A DNA stretch of 64,000 nucleotides from Calliphora vicina (lineage: Eukaryota > Arthropoda > Insecta > Diptera > Calliphoridae), in the NCBI RefSeq assembly GCF_958450345.1, contig NC_088780.1, forward strand, positions 172,316,726 to 172,380,725. Reading direction: 5' to 3'. The notes under the pieces were generated by a model, which was not told the DNA's origin, ran no database searches, and saw only the letters and a list, made by a program, of their open reading frames with translations. The position numbers and the translations under genes were made by a program. Positions 31,387 through 42,624 of this stretch are shown here, piece by piece; the first letter of the stretch is position 1, and every line of letters starts with the position of its first letter.

Positions 31387-34300
31387 ATGTCGGAGACAGG
31401 ATGTAAACATTTTCAACAATTTGTCAAAGAGCATGGTTTAGACACATACAGAATAATAGATGCATACTTTTCCGCTTGCATAAATAGAGACGCGAGAGAA
31501 AAAAAGGTAAGATATAAATTACAAATATTCGAAATTACTAAATATTTATTTATTGCAGGCTTTAACTTGTTGCTGCTTCGAATGTGGCAGTTTTGGTATA
31601 CAGATTTTGGCCTGTCTCCATTGCATATACTTTGCTTGTCGCGGTTCACATATAAATTCTCATCTACGTGCAAAGAAACATTCAATAGCTTTGGAGCTTT
31701 CCCACGGCACATTATTTTGCAGTTCATGTCGTGATTTTATATATGATGCAAGATGTCGAGAAATCGCTTCAATTAACAGAAAATTAGAGACAAAGGATTT
31801 GCAAAAGAGTCTTAGCTGGACACCATGGATACCAACACCAAAAGAAACGAATCTAATGTTGGCCAATCCAAGGCGTAGACATGTTAGAGCTAATGAAACT
31901 GTTGGCTTAAGGGGACTTATCAACTTAGGGTCTACGTGTTTCATGAATTGCATTGTACAGGTAACTTTGCTTTGGGTGGGTCTTATTTTATTCTATAGTA
32001 CATAGTTTAACTGATTTATTGCATGCAAACGTTTTGTAAACTACTATTTTAAACACAGAAATGCGTAACTCAATCCGAATTCGAAAATGTGTGCTAAATG
32101 CATTGCAATTCGAAAAGATTTTCTTTCGAATCGAATTAGGGAGTAACCCCCTGGTAAATTATGAGTAAAATAACGAAAAATTCCAACAGTTCCAAGTATT
32201 AGATAGTTCCAAAACATTCAAATTATTTGCATTCTTTACCAAATCAAGCGAACGTTTTGTTAAATATGTATGTATGTAAAAAATCTTTTTTACACTTTTA
32301 TACATTTTTCGAAATTAAAAAAAAAAAAAAATTTTTGGGTTACTTTGCAAACCGGCGTTTTAGTATTCACCCTATATTGTTCAAACGTTTAAAAATTATT
32401 ATTTAAATAGTAAAATTTTTAAAGGAATAAAAACTTTCAATCGATTTCCTTAAATGTTGCTTCAGTAAGTCTTAACACTTTCTTTGCTACAAATTTTATA
32501 TCTTTTTTGTTGTCAGTTTATCAGGTTGTTATGTGGTGGTAGTTCAATTACATTTGAGTGCCGTTTGACACTGTTTTGGTTTTTAACATTTTTGAATATA
32601 TGTTCCTGGTTTGAGTTTTATGCGATGTTCACTACTGATAATGGAATGTGATATAGATCTAAATTCATTGATGCTATTACAGAAGTTTTCTTCCTTATTT
32701 GATAATTATTTAGCAACTGCCAATATTATGTAAAAGTGGTGTGGGTAATATTATTTTATATAAAATAATAATTAGAATTAATATTTATATTTTTTATAAA
32801 TAATATTTTTAATGTATGCATAGAGAATTATACATAGAGACGAGACACTCCGATTTGTCAAACAAAAATACAAAAAATCATATGTCTGATAGAACAACAA
32901 AATACATTGACTAGTATGTATTTTGTTGTTGCAAGAGTTAGGTTTTTGACAATGACGTCTCGTCTCTATGTTACCCTATGGTTATATGTTTGAGAAATAG
33001 TTTCGAATGAAAATTTTTATATATTTATATGACAAAAAATAATTAACAAAATTCATAATCTCAATGAGTATTAAATTAAAAGTAACAAAGTTTATAATAG
33101 TAATAGGAAATATATATAAAGATCTACTACAATACTTCCCCTTCGGAAAGATTAATATTTAATAAATTAAATGTTACTCTCTTTATAGTTCTATTTAAAG
33201 TCTGTTCTGTATTTGGGTTTTCGGTATAAGCAGGTTTCAGTTTATCGATAGAAATCGTTCTGATTTTTCCGTCCATATCTAACATAAATTTTTTTTATCT
33301 TTTTCAATTACTTTGTACGGTCCTTCAAATGGTTGTTGTAAGGATCTTTTTTGGTCTACGCGTACAAATACATATTTGCAAGTTAAGAGATCTTTCATCT
33401 GAATTATTGTTTTTGTGATGTGATAAATTAGAACGAACATTTCTAAAATATTCTTTTAAATTATTTAAAAAGTTAAAAGATGTTTCTTCCATGTTCGAAA
33501 CTACAACTTCTCCAGGTAATCTTATGTGTTGACCGTACAGCATTTCGGCGGAAGTTGCTTTTAAATCCTCTTTGAAAACTGGAATGGTAAATTATTATCA
33601 TAGATATTTTCAAAAGTTAGCAGAATTATCTAGTCCAATCCAAACAATGATTACACATGCATTAAAAAACAAAAATAAATTAGTAGAATAGGACAATGAG
33701 AGTTGTATGGCTTTAGAAATCATTAAAGATCAATTAGCTTCAAGTATTTTATTAAATCATTTTAATAACGAAGCCGAATTGACTTTCTAATATAGCAATT
33801 GGTAGTGTTCTACAACAAATCCAAAATGGAATTCCAAAACCATTATCTTTCTTTTCGAAGAAATTAGCGATGATAAAAACAAATTGAAACTCGCGACGTA
33901 ATCCTAAATTTACATGCAACATTTTCTTACCGTAAGTTGATATGTTTGAACCATTAGCAGCCGTTAGTATGATGTCAGAAACTGTCTTTTGTTTTTAAAT
34001 TTTGAAGATGGGAGAAAAGCTCCACTGTCGATTAAAAATTTAATTTTATTGCTTTTGTCGTAAACGATAAGTCCAAATTCCAATTATCTGTCGCTCCGAT
34101 AATGGAACTAATTAGTTTGCTGAATCATCTTTTTGTTTGAAGAGCAAGGTTGTTCACACTTTCTTGCTTCACTTCCGTATCTATAATGAAATCTACAAAC
34201 CCAGTCTTTGTTATTAGATCTAGAACGAGATCGACTTCTACTTCTACTAAAACGTGTATTTGAATGTCTATACTGTTGACCATCTAAACTGTTTTTAATT

Positions 34301-37300
34301 GAGGTGATATCTAATGAAAGATTATTGAAGCTATTACAAATGTTGGCAGTAGTTGTACCAGATTCCCAACTACTTTTTTCTATGTTCGATGAATTGGATT
34401 GTGTAGGAGCAGCGTCTCTAACACAAGCAATTTCATTACCATGCAATACTTCCCATATATTATCAGCTAAACGTTTTAATTCGTAAATATCTGTCAAATT
34501 CGAACCAGTCAAGGCAACATTTAAACTTGTTGGTAATTTTCTTAACCACAGTTTCTTTAGAACGTCTGAACTAAAATTTGAATTAGCAAGTAAGGCTAAC
34601 GATCAATAGAATTCAGATGGCTTACGGTCTCCGATCTCAGAAACAGATAAGATTTTATCCAATTTTCTGGTTTCGCTCATGGAATGACGATCAATAAGAA
34701 TTTTCTTTAAATGTTCGTAACGTTCACCTGAAGGAGGATTTTGAATTAAATCAAGTACAGTTATGATAACATCCTGAGGTAACACAGTAATAATGTATTC
34801 ATATTTAGGTGTATCTTGTGTTACTCTTTTAGTTGCAAATTGCATTTCCGCGTGAACAAATAATAACAATATACTAAGGTATTCAAATTTGTGAGTTTTT
34901 TTTAGTAATGAGTTTATATTAATAATGATGTTAAGGAAATTACGATATGGAAAGTATACTTATTTTGATAAATTTTCGTTTGATGATATATATTTGATTT
35001 TTCTAAATGATATTCAGTTTAAATTTGAGGCAGGGAAATATGTTTCTGGATCTTGATCTTTTCTTTTTCAAAATTGCTTTTACAAATTCGTGCTTACGTG
35101 CTTAAATTGTTTGTCCTTTACACATATTTACCGTTATAACGGGAAAAATAACCAAATAAAGCAGCATTACATACATTTAACATACCCGCCTAAAGGCAGC
35201 CTTGCCGGTTAGAGGGTTAATGATTAGAATTAATATTTATATTTTTTATAAATAATATTTTTAATGTTATATGTTTGAGAAATAGTTTCGAATGAAAATT
35301 TTTACATACACATCTGCTCAAAATAATAGATACACCAAAATTTATTTTTTAAAAACGAAAAAAAATAATGGTATATTGTAAAATTATAAAAAAATTCAGT
35401 CGATTTTTATTTATAGTTAAAAGGAGAGTAAAAAACAAAAACAAAATATTTCATAATTAATAATAAATATTATAAAGTAAATTAAATTTCTTAAATTTCG
35501 AAAAATTTGGTGCTCATAATAATAGATACATTTTTAAAAATTCTTATTAAACAAAAGCTAATAAATTTTATCTTAAAAAAATTAGTTTATTATTAAAGTA
35601 AAGCTAGTATCCAGTATATCCACCTTTGTTTTGTAAAACTTTCTCCACTCTTCTGGGCATACTGGATATCAAGTTCTGACACTTCTCCAATGGAATCTCG
35701 TACCATATTTTTTGCGTTTTCTCCCATAAATCGTCTTTATTTTTGAAAACTTCCTTCGAAAGCCTTATCTTTAATTCACTCCACAAGTTTTCTATTGGGT
35801 TTAAATCAGGGGATTGGCTGGGCCAGCTTAAAACAGGTACGTTATTCTCCAAGAACCAGTTTTTAACTAATCTTGAACTATGTTTTGGGTCGTTGTACTG
35901 CTGGAATGTCCATATTAATGGCATATTTTCCGATGCATATGGAAGCATTACGTTTTCCAATATGTCTCTATACCCACTAGCATTCATGGTATCTTCTATT
36001 CGGAATATCGGACCAACACCATTCCATGAAAAGCAACCCCAAACCATTATGTTTCCCCCGCCATGTTTTACCGTCTTTTTTGTAAATTTAACGTGGAATT
36101 CTTTTCCTTTTGGTCGGCGTACATTTCTTTGGCAGTCGTTTCCAAACAAATTTATTTTTGTTTCGTAGCTCCATAAAATATTTCTCCATTTTTTTCGCCT
36201 TCACACACGGACCATTGTAAGTGCTCTTTAGCAAATTCTAATCTTGTCTTGATATTTTTTTGGCGCATTAGTGGCACTTTTCTGGCAATTCTTCCCGGCA
36301 ATTTAGCTTGTAAAAGACGACGACGAACTGTTTGTGGACTGATTTCGTTACATAGCTCCGCAGAAATAGCTTTCGATGATATGAAAGGGTCTTTTTTAAC
36401 CATAAGGACGATCCGCCTATCTGTTTCTGGACTGGTTTTCTTTGGTCTACCGCGAGTTTCTTTTTTTTGTTTTTTAGATAAAGCATTTTGGACAAAATGT
36501 AAAGATCTTCCTATGCTCTTTGCTATTTCCCGTAATGATTTTCCTTGATTTCTCATCGTTTGAACAATTTTTTTCTCATCTTCGGTACAATGATGATTTC
36601 GTCCCATTTTCTTCAAAAGAGTCCTATTTTTTATAAAATTGTTGCTAAAATTTAAATTATACTTACTGTTTCACGTAAATAGGAACAAAAAATTGCACAA
36701 AAAAAAAATTGTATATAAATAAATTACAAATTACTGATGTGTATCTATTTTTATGAGCAAATAATTTTTTGTAATTCAAATAAATTCGTTTTTAAAAATC
36801 AACATGAAAGCAAATAGTTGCCAGATTTTTGACTGACATGACATTGCCAGATAGAAATTTTAATAATATGATGTATTCTTAACGCTTGCGAGGAAATTTT
36901 CAATGTTACCGCCATTTAAATTTTTTCCAATTAGGTGTATCTATTATTTTGAGCAGATGTGTATGTATTTATGTGATAAAAAAATAATTAACAAAATTCA
37001 TAATCTCAATGAGTATTAAATTAAAAGTAACAAAGTTTATAATAGTAATAGGAAATATATATAAAGATTTACTACAAGTGGATTTGGTTGTGTTGAGTGA
37101 ATGTATTGTATATTGCATATAATTGATTATATCATTGTAATAAACTTGTGAGTTGATTTTTATTGCTTCAAACATTTTCTTTATATTGATAGAGACAGAC
37201 AGTGTTGCCAATTTAGCCCTTTATGTGCTAAATTTAGCCCTTTCAATCTTGTTTAGCCACAAAAAAATTAATTTAGCCTTTAGCCATTTTTGTAGCCTTT

Positions 37301-40300
37301 TTTATTTTCATTTAGCCATATACATTTACTCTAATGAAAATTATATATTTACTCTAATGATCTGAAATTTTTGCTGTTGAAAATTAGTAAAATCAGTTCA
37401 AAAAATTGTCAGGGATATTATGACAAAAATTAACTAAAAATGTTGAACCAGTAAACAATTTAAGCACATACAAATTGTTGGACCTTCCATACATTAAAAA
37501 AAATGCCATAACTAATATAGAGAAAATGGACGTTATTTGAATAAAAATTGTTAATAAATATGTTAATGTTTTACGCGCGGGTCCGGGCGTTTATAAAATC
37601 ATATATAAGGTTAAAGAGAATACTTTTAACATTATCTGGGCGATGTATTGACGTAAATATAGTACTTTAACAAATATTTTATAACACATGCTATGTAGTA
37701 TACCGTTTTCAAAGACTACAATCCAACCAATTTAGAATGAAAAATTCAGTTCATTATCGATAATAATTTAGCTATGATAATTTTTATCTGATAAAATATA
37801 GAAAATTAACTTTTGTCCAAAATTAAATTAAATATTTATGTTTACATATTTTGGCTACCTTAGTTTTGATATGTTCACTAACTAATGGCAAAATTTATGT
37901 TTTTGCCAATGAAAATCAATTTTGTCCGGCGACGTGTAAAATTTTTAGAATATTTTTTTCTGCATTGAGAGTTATATTTGCCATATATTCACTTATCAAC
38001 ATATTCTCCATCGAAGTTATCACAAAGGATAACTTTATACATAATTTGTCTTTCATATAAAAAAATTTGCCTAATTAGGAGCATTTTGCAGGCCAGGTGA
38101 TAAATACGAAGCTTTAAAAACATCGGCATATGATATATGTACGTGTGGCTCCATATTACGTTATTTTAATGATAAGGATCAACATACAGGAATAAATATT
38201 CTTATTTTCTTGTATTTGAACGTGTGTTATATTCATACATTTTTGTTTGTCTATTCGGCATAGCCAAATGTAACATTCCAAGTTGTTTTTTGTGTCAAAT
38301 GTATGTACATATTTTTTTAATTAAAAATTTTAGCCCTTTTTTAGCCACTTTTTTCTAAGTATTTAGCCCTTTTTGTTCGCCATGAAATGGCAACACTGGA
38401 GACAGATAACATTTCATTGATATCTATTGCACATAAAAGTTTTCATCATTTGGTTTGTGGAAATTTCATTAATGTTTTTTTTAAACTCAGATTGATTATA
38501 GAGAGGGAATGGTCTTGATCATCAGGACTGGCACTCTTAATAATGTCATTCCCATCTGCTATCTCATTCTTAAGTTTTTGACGGGCTAATCTTAATGTTG
38601 TTCTTTTCTTTGTTCATAGTCATGTGTCATTTGCTTTGTTTTCTTGTAATTTATTCGGTTTTTTTTATTTTCCGGAGCAAAAATAACTGAAAGACAACCT
38701 TTCAGTTATTTTTGCTCCTAATATGTTGGTATATTCTGTAGATATTAACTCTAATTTGGCAATGATAAAATTTTGGTTATCATTGATCCGCTTATGCTTT
38801 TTTGACTACTATCAATCGTGGTTCTTTATGGGGCAATTAATGTAAACATTGTTAATGGATTTTTTTCTATTGTCATATGATTTTCTGCATTGTTAGTCAT
38901 TGTCATGTTAATTTATTTTCATTCTGTTGTTGTGGATTTTATGAGACTGTCTTGACTATTTTATGTTTGTGAATTCATCAAGTGTTGTTTAGTAAGCTGT
39001 CGTGTTGTTTCGAGTTACATTTAGAGTTTGATTTACATGTTGCACTAGTGCAATTGGTTGGGGCGCCAAAATAGTATATACGATTGAAGTTTAATTTGCG
39101 GATAGTGTGTAGACTACCCTTTTGATGACATTGTTTGTCATATAGGTTGGTCAAAATTCAATTCCGCATGTAGGTAAAAAAGTTTGCGTACATAAAAAAA
39201 ATATTACTGATTTTTATAAATTAAACTGTATTTTAATAATTATTTGGATAACCCCGACGTCCAAGAATATTATGAAGGCGTTTTGTCATTGATGAAACCA
39301 GTTTTTCGCTGTATTTGGAACTAATATTTCTCCATTCCAATGTTATTACATGGTTTCGTATTTTTCACTCCAGCAAATCCCATAAATGTTCTATGGGATT
39401 TAGGTCTGGTGACTGGGGAGGAGTTTTCAATTGTTTTTGTTTTATTAAACAACTACCAAAGCCTTGTGTTGTGTGTAGTATGCTTTGGGTCGTTATCTTG
39501 CAGGAATATATAATCATCTTCAATGCCCAATTTGCTATCACTTTAGGTAAGATTTTTCATTAAAATGCACAGTGGGGCAGAATTAAATTTGAATTAGGCG
39601 TAGCCAAGGAGTATTCGAGTTTAAGTTATTAAAATGGGCCCTACAAATGCTCCAGGGGCGGCGGTATGGGGGCTCAAAGTAGGGTACCTTCGACATATAA
39701 AATTTTTAAACACGTGCCATTTTTTGTTTCCCATCCGATTTATATTTTTGGAAAGCGCTCGGCTAGATCTTGAAAAAACATGCTTGCGTGTGCTATTATC
39801 TCTTATAATTTCCTAGTTATAGGCATTTCAAATTTTAAAATTTTGCCATACCATGGTCCGCTTTTTTAAAAATATAGGGCGCAATTTTGGACCTTTTTTA
39901 ATGTCTATCTAAATAGACCTTATGATCCATTGTCGACATCAAAACTTCATTCTTTACTTTTTTAAAAAAATTTAAATTATTCGAATAATTCGATTAATAT
40001 TTAACTATACATATAATTAGTAATTATATTACATATAATTAAAAAGTAGAACATATTTAAAATACGAATCTTTTTGCTGAGAGTTCACAGTCGCCAAACC
40101 TAAAATCATAATTATTTTTAACTATCAAAAAAATCATATCTTATAAATGCCAATTCAAGTCCTTTTTGATGATTTTTTCGTGGTTGGCTAATTACACTGT
40201 GCTAGTTGGAAAAACTGTCAAGCTACTATGCAAGTTGGAAAAACTGACAACAAAAAAGTGTCAATTTCGTTCACAGTGTTATTAGAGAAGATACTAAAAT

Positions 40301-41652
40301 TGAGATAAGATCTTAGAAACTTAGATTTTTTATGATAATATAACAACAAGAAGAACTTTAAAAGTTTTCTAAATCTACATTTTTTAAATATTTTTATTAT
40401 TTTCATTATTCAAATATTTTGTTAAAAATTACTTGAAGAAAGTTCCTTTTGAGACCTTAAATAATTAAGAACTAAAATCTAAAACATTTTAATTGTGTTA
40501 ATCATGTTGCCAAAGAGGCATCCATATGAATTTTGATTTACTACATATCTATGTATATTTGTTTGCAAATGATGGTGACTTTATTTTTTAGGCTTTAATA
40601 CACACTCCTTTGTTAAGTGATTACTTTCTATCCGATCGTCACGAATGTAATGCAAAATCATCCCTGAAGTGTTTAGTTTGTGAAGTATCGAGACTTTTTC
40701 AGGTAAAATTAGCCTTTAATAAATGTGTTTATAAAAAATAATTCTTAATTTTAAGGAATTTTATTCTGGTTCGCGATCGCCTTTATCATTACATCGCTTA
40801 TTGCATTTAATATGGAATCACGCCAAACATTTGGCAGGCTACGAACAACAAGATGCGCATGAATTCTTTATAGCAACATTGGACGTCTTACATAGACATT
40901 GTTTAAAAGCAAAATCTGAGTCTGAGAGTGCAAACAAATCAACCTCGTCCACAACACATACGAATTGTCTAACACAGTGTAACTGTATAATAGATCAAAT
41001 TTTTACTGGCATGTTGCAAAGTGATGTAGTTTGCCAATCTTGCAATGGAGTATCAACAACCATCGACCCATTTTGGGATATTTCCTTAGATTTGGGTGAA
41101 ACGGCACATGGTGGTGCCACACCAAAGTCTCTGATTGATTGTTTAGAACGTTATACCCGCGCAGAACACTTAGGGTCAAGTGCAAAGATAAAGTGTTCAA
41201 CATGTAAATCTTATCAAGAGTCAACTAAGCAGTTTAGCTTGCGTACGTTACCCAGTGTGGCTAGTTTTCATTTAAAACGCTTCGAACATTCGTCACTCAT
41301 AGATAAGAAAATTTCTACCTTCATATCATTTCCCGTGGAATTTGATATGACTCCATTTATGTCCGATAAAAATAATGCCTATGGTGATTTTCGTTATTCG
41401 TTGTATGCGGTGGTAAATCATGTTGGAACTATCGATGCCGGTCATTATACCGCTTATGTCAGACATCACAAGGATACATGGGTTAAATGTGACGACCATA
41501 TAATAACCACAGCAACTCTAAAACAGGTCTTAGACAGTGAAGGGTAAATACAAATTTAATGTTTTATAAATTGTTTATAATGTTGTGTACCCATTTTCTT
41601 TTTTTTTAGCTATTTGCTGTTTTATCATAAAAATATTTTGGAGTATGAATAG
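31387..41652 (+). CDS. not: non-stop (USP22 orthologue), SAGA-associated ubiquitin-specific protease, complete
   Basis: Five coding exons: 31387-31506, 31559-31960, 40592-40702, 40756-41543 and 41610-41652 (stop TAG), all with GT-AG introns, total 487 residues. The N-terminal third is a ZnF-UBP domain (CKHF near residue 6, [37 protein letters not shown]). The USP domain starts [19 protein letters not shown] with the catalytic Cys box (the STCF cysteine), continues YEQQDAHEF, two Cys-x2-Cys pairs (CQSC, CSTC), HLKRFEH, and ends with the His box [17 protein letters not shown] and [10 protein letters not shown]. This order matches human USP22, including ALTHTPLL-like, EFYSGSRSP and [13 protein letters not shown]. 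The enzyme removes ubiquitin from histone H2B in the SAGA deubiquitinase module, with Sgf11, E(y)2 and Ataxin-7 as partners. Intron 2 (8.6 kb) carries a Gypsy element, a Tc1 copy and a hAT element; no coding residue appears damaged. Confidence 0.95.
31961..32739. other. Intron 2 of the USP22-type gene; nothing recognised
   Basis: AT-rich intronic sequence between the exon 2 donor and the Gypsy element. Confidence 0.4.
32815..32990. mobile_element. Small MITE in the left LTR (CATAG...ACATAGAGACGAGAC ends)
   Basis: ACATAGAGACGAGAC at 32834 is inverted as GTCTCGTCTCTATGT near 32955-32970. The right LTR lacks the segment, giving an empty-site comparison. It shares CAAAAACCTAA and TGTATTTTGTTGTT blocks with the MITE at 51023-52397. 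The exact duplication is unclear. Confidence 0.6.
35309..36961 (-). mobile_element. Tc1-like transposon (family 1), copy 2, both ends intact
   Basis: Termini CACATCTGCTCAAAATAATA at both ends with flanking TA; 1653 bp. It is inserted in the right LTR of the Gypsy element: the LTR sequence stops at ...AAATTTTTACATA and resumes TGTATTTATGTGATAAAAAA. Confidence 0.88.
35604..36616 (-). pseudogene. Tc1-family transposase, frameshifted and catalytically dead
   Basis: Same protein as at 17409-18420, again in two frames (36616-36152 and 36149-35604). The poly-A run at the junction has seven A, one more than copy 1, and neither restores the frame. Two catalytic Asp codons are changed to Tyr: WSYETK for WSDETK (plus-strand GTA at 36165-36167) and FQQYNDPK for FQQDNDPK (35895-35897). 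The Glu in NPIENLW remains. The copy has good terminal repeats but a dead enzyme. Confidence 0.88.
37200..38398. mobile_element. hAT-like non-autonomous element, CAGTGTTGCCA termini
   Basis: Ends CAGTGTTGCCA and ...TGGCAACACTG with the exact 8-bp duplication GAGACAGA at 37192-37199 and 38399-38406. Both subterminal zones are arrays of TTTAGCC (37215-37320 and 38330-38375). No transposase frame is seen in the 1.2 kb. It lies in intron 2 of the USP22-type gene. Confidence 0.8.
38407..39230. other. Intron 2 continues; nothing recognised
   Basis: AT-rich. AACTGAAAGACAACC/GGTTTTCAGTTATT-like sequence near 38685-38710 forms a short local hairpin (CAAAAATAACTGAAAG and its inverse) of unknown meaning. 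Confidence 0.35.
39235..39560 (-). pseudogene. Tc1-like transposase C-terminal fragment
   Basis: The minus strand reads [17 protein letters not shown] (second Asp present), then [20 protein letters not shown] in shifted frames where Tc1 proteins have [15 protein letters not shown], then NNIGMEKY and [11 protein letters not shown]. The fragment covers only the last third of a transposase. No terminal repeats were identified. Confidence 0.6.
39561..40591. other. End of intron 2; nothing recognised
   Basis: CACAGTGGGGCAGAA near 39568 looks like a TE terminus, but I found no partner. Short repeats GAAAAACTGTCAAGCTA / GAAAAACTGACAAC occur near 40209-40250. Confidence 0.35.
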
Positions 41653-41816
41653 ATTGGTGACTGACTCCAATGAAATTTAAAATCTGAAAAATAATTTTAT
41701 ATCATTTTTTTACTGCTTTGTTACAAACTAATTATGAAAATAAAAACCATGATAAGAAATATTATATTTTTTTTTGTCAATTTTTAAAAACCGCTCAACA
41801 AAACATTCACAAGTTT

Positions 41817-41888
41817 GGGCTCGTCCGGGAATTGAACCCGGGACCTCTCGCACCCGAAGCGAGAATCATACCCCTAGACCAACGAGCC
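41817..41888 (-). tRNA. tRNA-Pro (anticodon CGG)
   Basis: Read on the minus strand the 72-nt gene has a 7-bp acceptor stem GGCTCGT/ACGAGCC, discriminator C (as in eukaryotic tRNA-Pro), D-arm with GGTCTAGGGGTATGATT (A-box-like), anticodon stem TCTCGC/GCGAGA around TTCGGGT, and GGTTCAATTCC in the T-arm (B box GGTTCAATTCC). No intron and no encoded CCA. A TTTT terminator follows at 41803-41800. It lies 165 bp beyond the stop codon of the USP22-type gene in the opposite direction, so it probably overlaps that gene's 3' UTR in antisense or lies just past it. Confidence 0.95.
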
Positions 41889-42157
41889 ATATACTCACTG
41901 AGCAGTTAACTACGTATAAATATATCAGCACTAATCATGGTGAATTTCTCCACAATTTCACCAAATATGTTGAACATATTTCCAAGCAGGGTTGAATTGA
42001 AAATGTATTACCATTTATTATACAATGTTGTATTTAAATGGATGTAATATTTTGTCAGAGTTGTAACTTATCGAAAAAATTTATGATTAAGACCATGGTG
42101 TAATGATATACAAGGTGACATTAATCAAACAGCTGATTATTTTTTGCTCGAGTTTGT
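41889..42157. other. Spacer with a family D-like end
   Basis: GATATACAAGGTGACATTAA with CAAACAGCTGATTATTTTTT at 42107-42146 resembles a family D terminus that was then interrupted by the family E copy. Nothing else is recognised. Confidence 0.4.
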
Positions 42158-42382
42158 CAGGGCACACTTAGAAAGGTGACTGCATCACTACAACAATACT
42201 AAAACAACAGGTACTTTGTTTTTGTTAAAAAGTAGGTGAACTGTCAAAGTTGCCTGTTGTTGTTTTTGCTTTTGGGTTTGTTTTATTTTTCGCCACAACA
42301 ACCACAATTGAATTGACAATTCAAACTGAATAAAAAAAATAATCAGCTGTTTCATCGCAGTCACCTTTCTAAGTGTGCCCTG
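42158..42382 (+). mobile_element. Family E hAT-MITE, 225 bp
   Basis: Perfectly mirrored ends CAGGGCACACTTAGAAAGGT and ...ACCTTTCTAAGTGTGCCCTG. Flanks GAGTTTGT (42150-42157) and CAGTTTGT (42383-42390) match 7 of 8. The interior shares CCTGTTGTTGTTTTTGCTTT and CGCCACAACAACCACA with family B. Confidence 0.75.
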
Positions 42383-42489
42383 CAGTTTGTTTACAACTTT
42401 CATCTTGTCAACACTTTTTTTGCTGTTGTTTTAAAATAAAAAACATTAATTGTAAAAAAAATAAATTTTTAATAAACTAAATAATGTTT

Positions 42490-42604
42490 ATTACATTTAG
42501 TTCGCCGGAACGCCATTATGTCAAACTACATATATAAAAAATAAGCGAATTCGCCTGTATTTATTTCAATTCGCCACTGCTGTCACCTTGTTAAATACGC
42601 CTAG
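42490..42604 (-). mobile_element. Fragment of the family A variant
   Basis: TTCGCCGGAACGCCATTATG matches the variant at 30040-30230 in reverse. It ends TGTTAAATACGCCTAG; the other terminus is missing. Confidence 0.55.
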
Positions 42605-42624
42605 ATTTGTTATTTGTTCACTTG

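Larger units (their letters stand above)
32740..37076 (-). mobile_element. Degraded Ty3/Gypsy LTR retrotransposon with an internal inversion
   Basis: Exact 5-bp duplication AGTGG at 32735-32739 and 37077-37081. The left LTR (32740-33131, enlarged by a MITE) starts TGTGGGTAATA and ends CTACTACA; the right LTR (about 35208-37076) is split by a Tc1 copy. Minus-strand remnants from right to left: gag (34870-34108; [20 protein letters not shown], and zinc-knuckle-like [20 protein letters not shown]), protease scraps (about 34080-33900), integrase C-terminus (33560-33190; [23 protein letters not shown]). Between protease and integrase, 33570-33860 carries reverse transcriptase/RNase H connection sequence on the plus strand ([20 protein letters not shown]), so that part is inverted. 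All frames are broken. Confidence 0.75.

Noticed and set aside
31413..31953. Minus-strand open frames of about 100 codons
   Set aside because: Antisense to exons 1-2 of the USP22-type gene.
39568..39600. TE terminus CACAGTGGGGCAGAA
   Set aside because: No partner end and no target duplication found within several kilobases.
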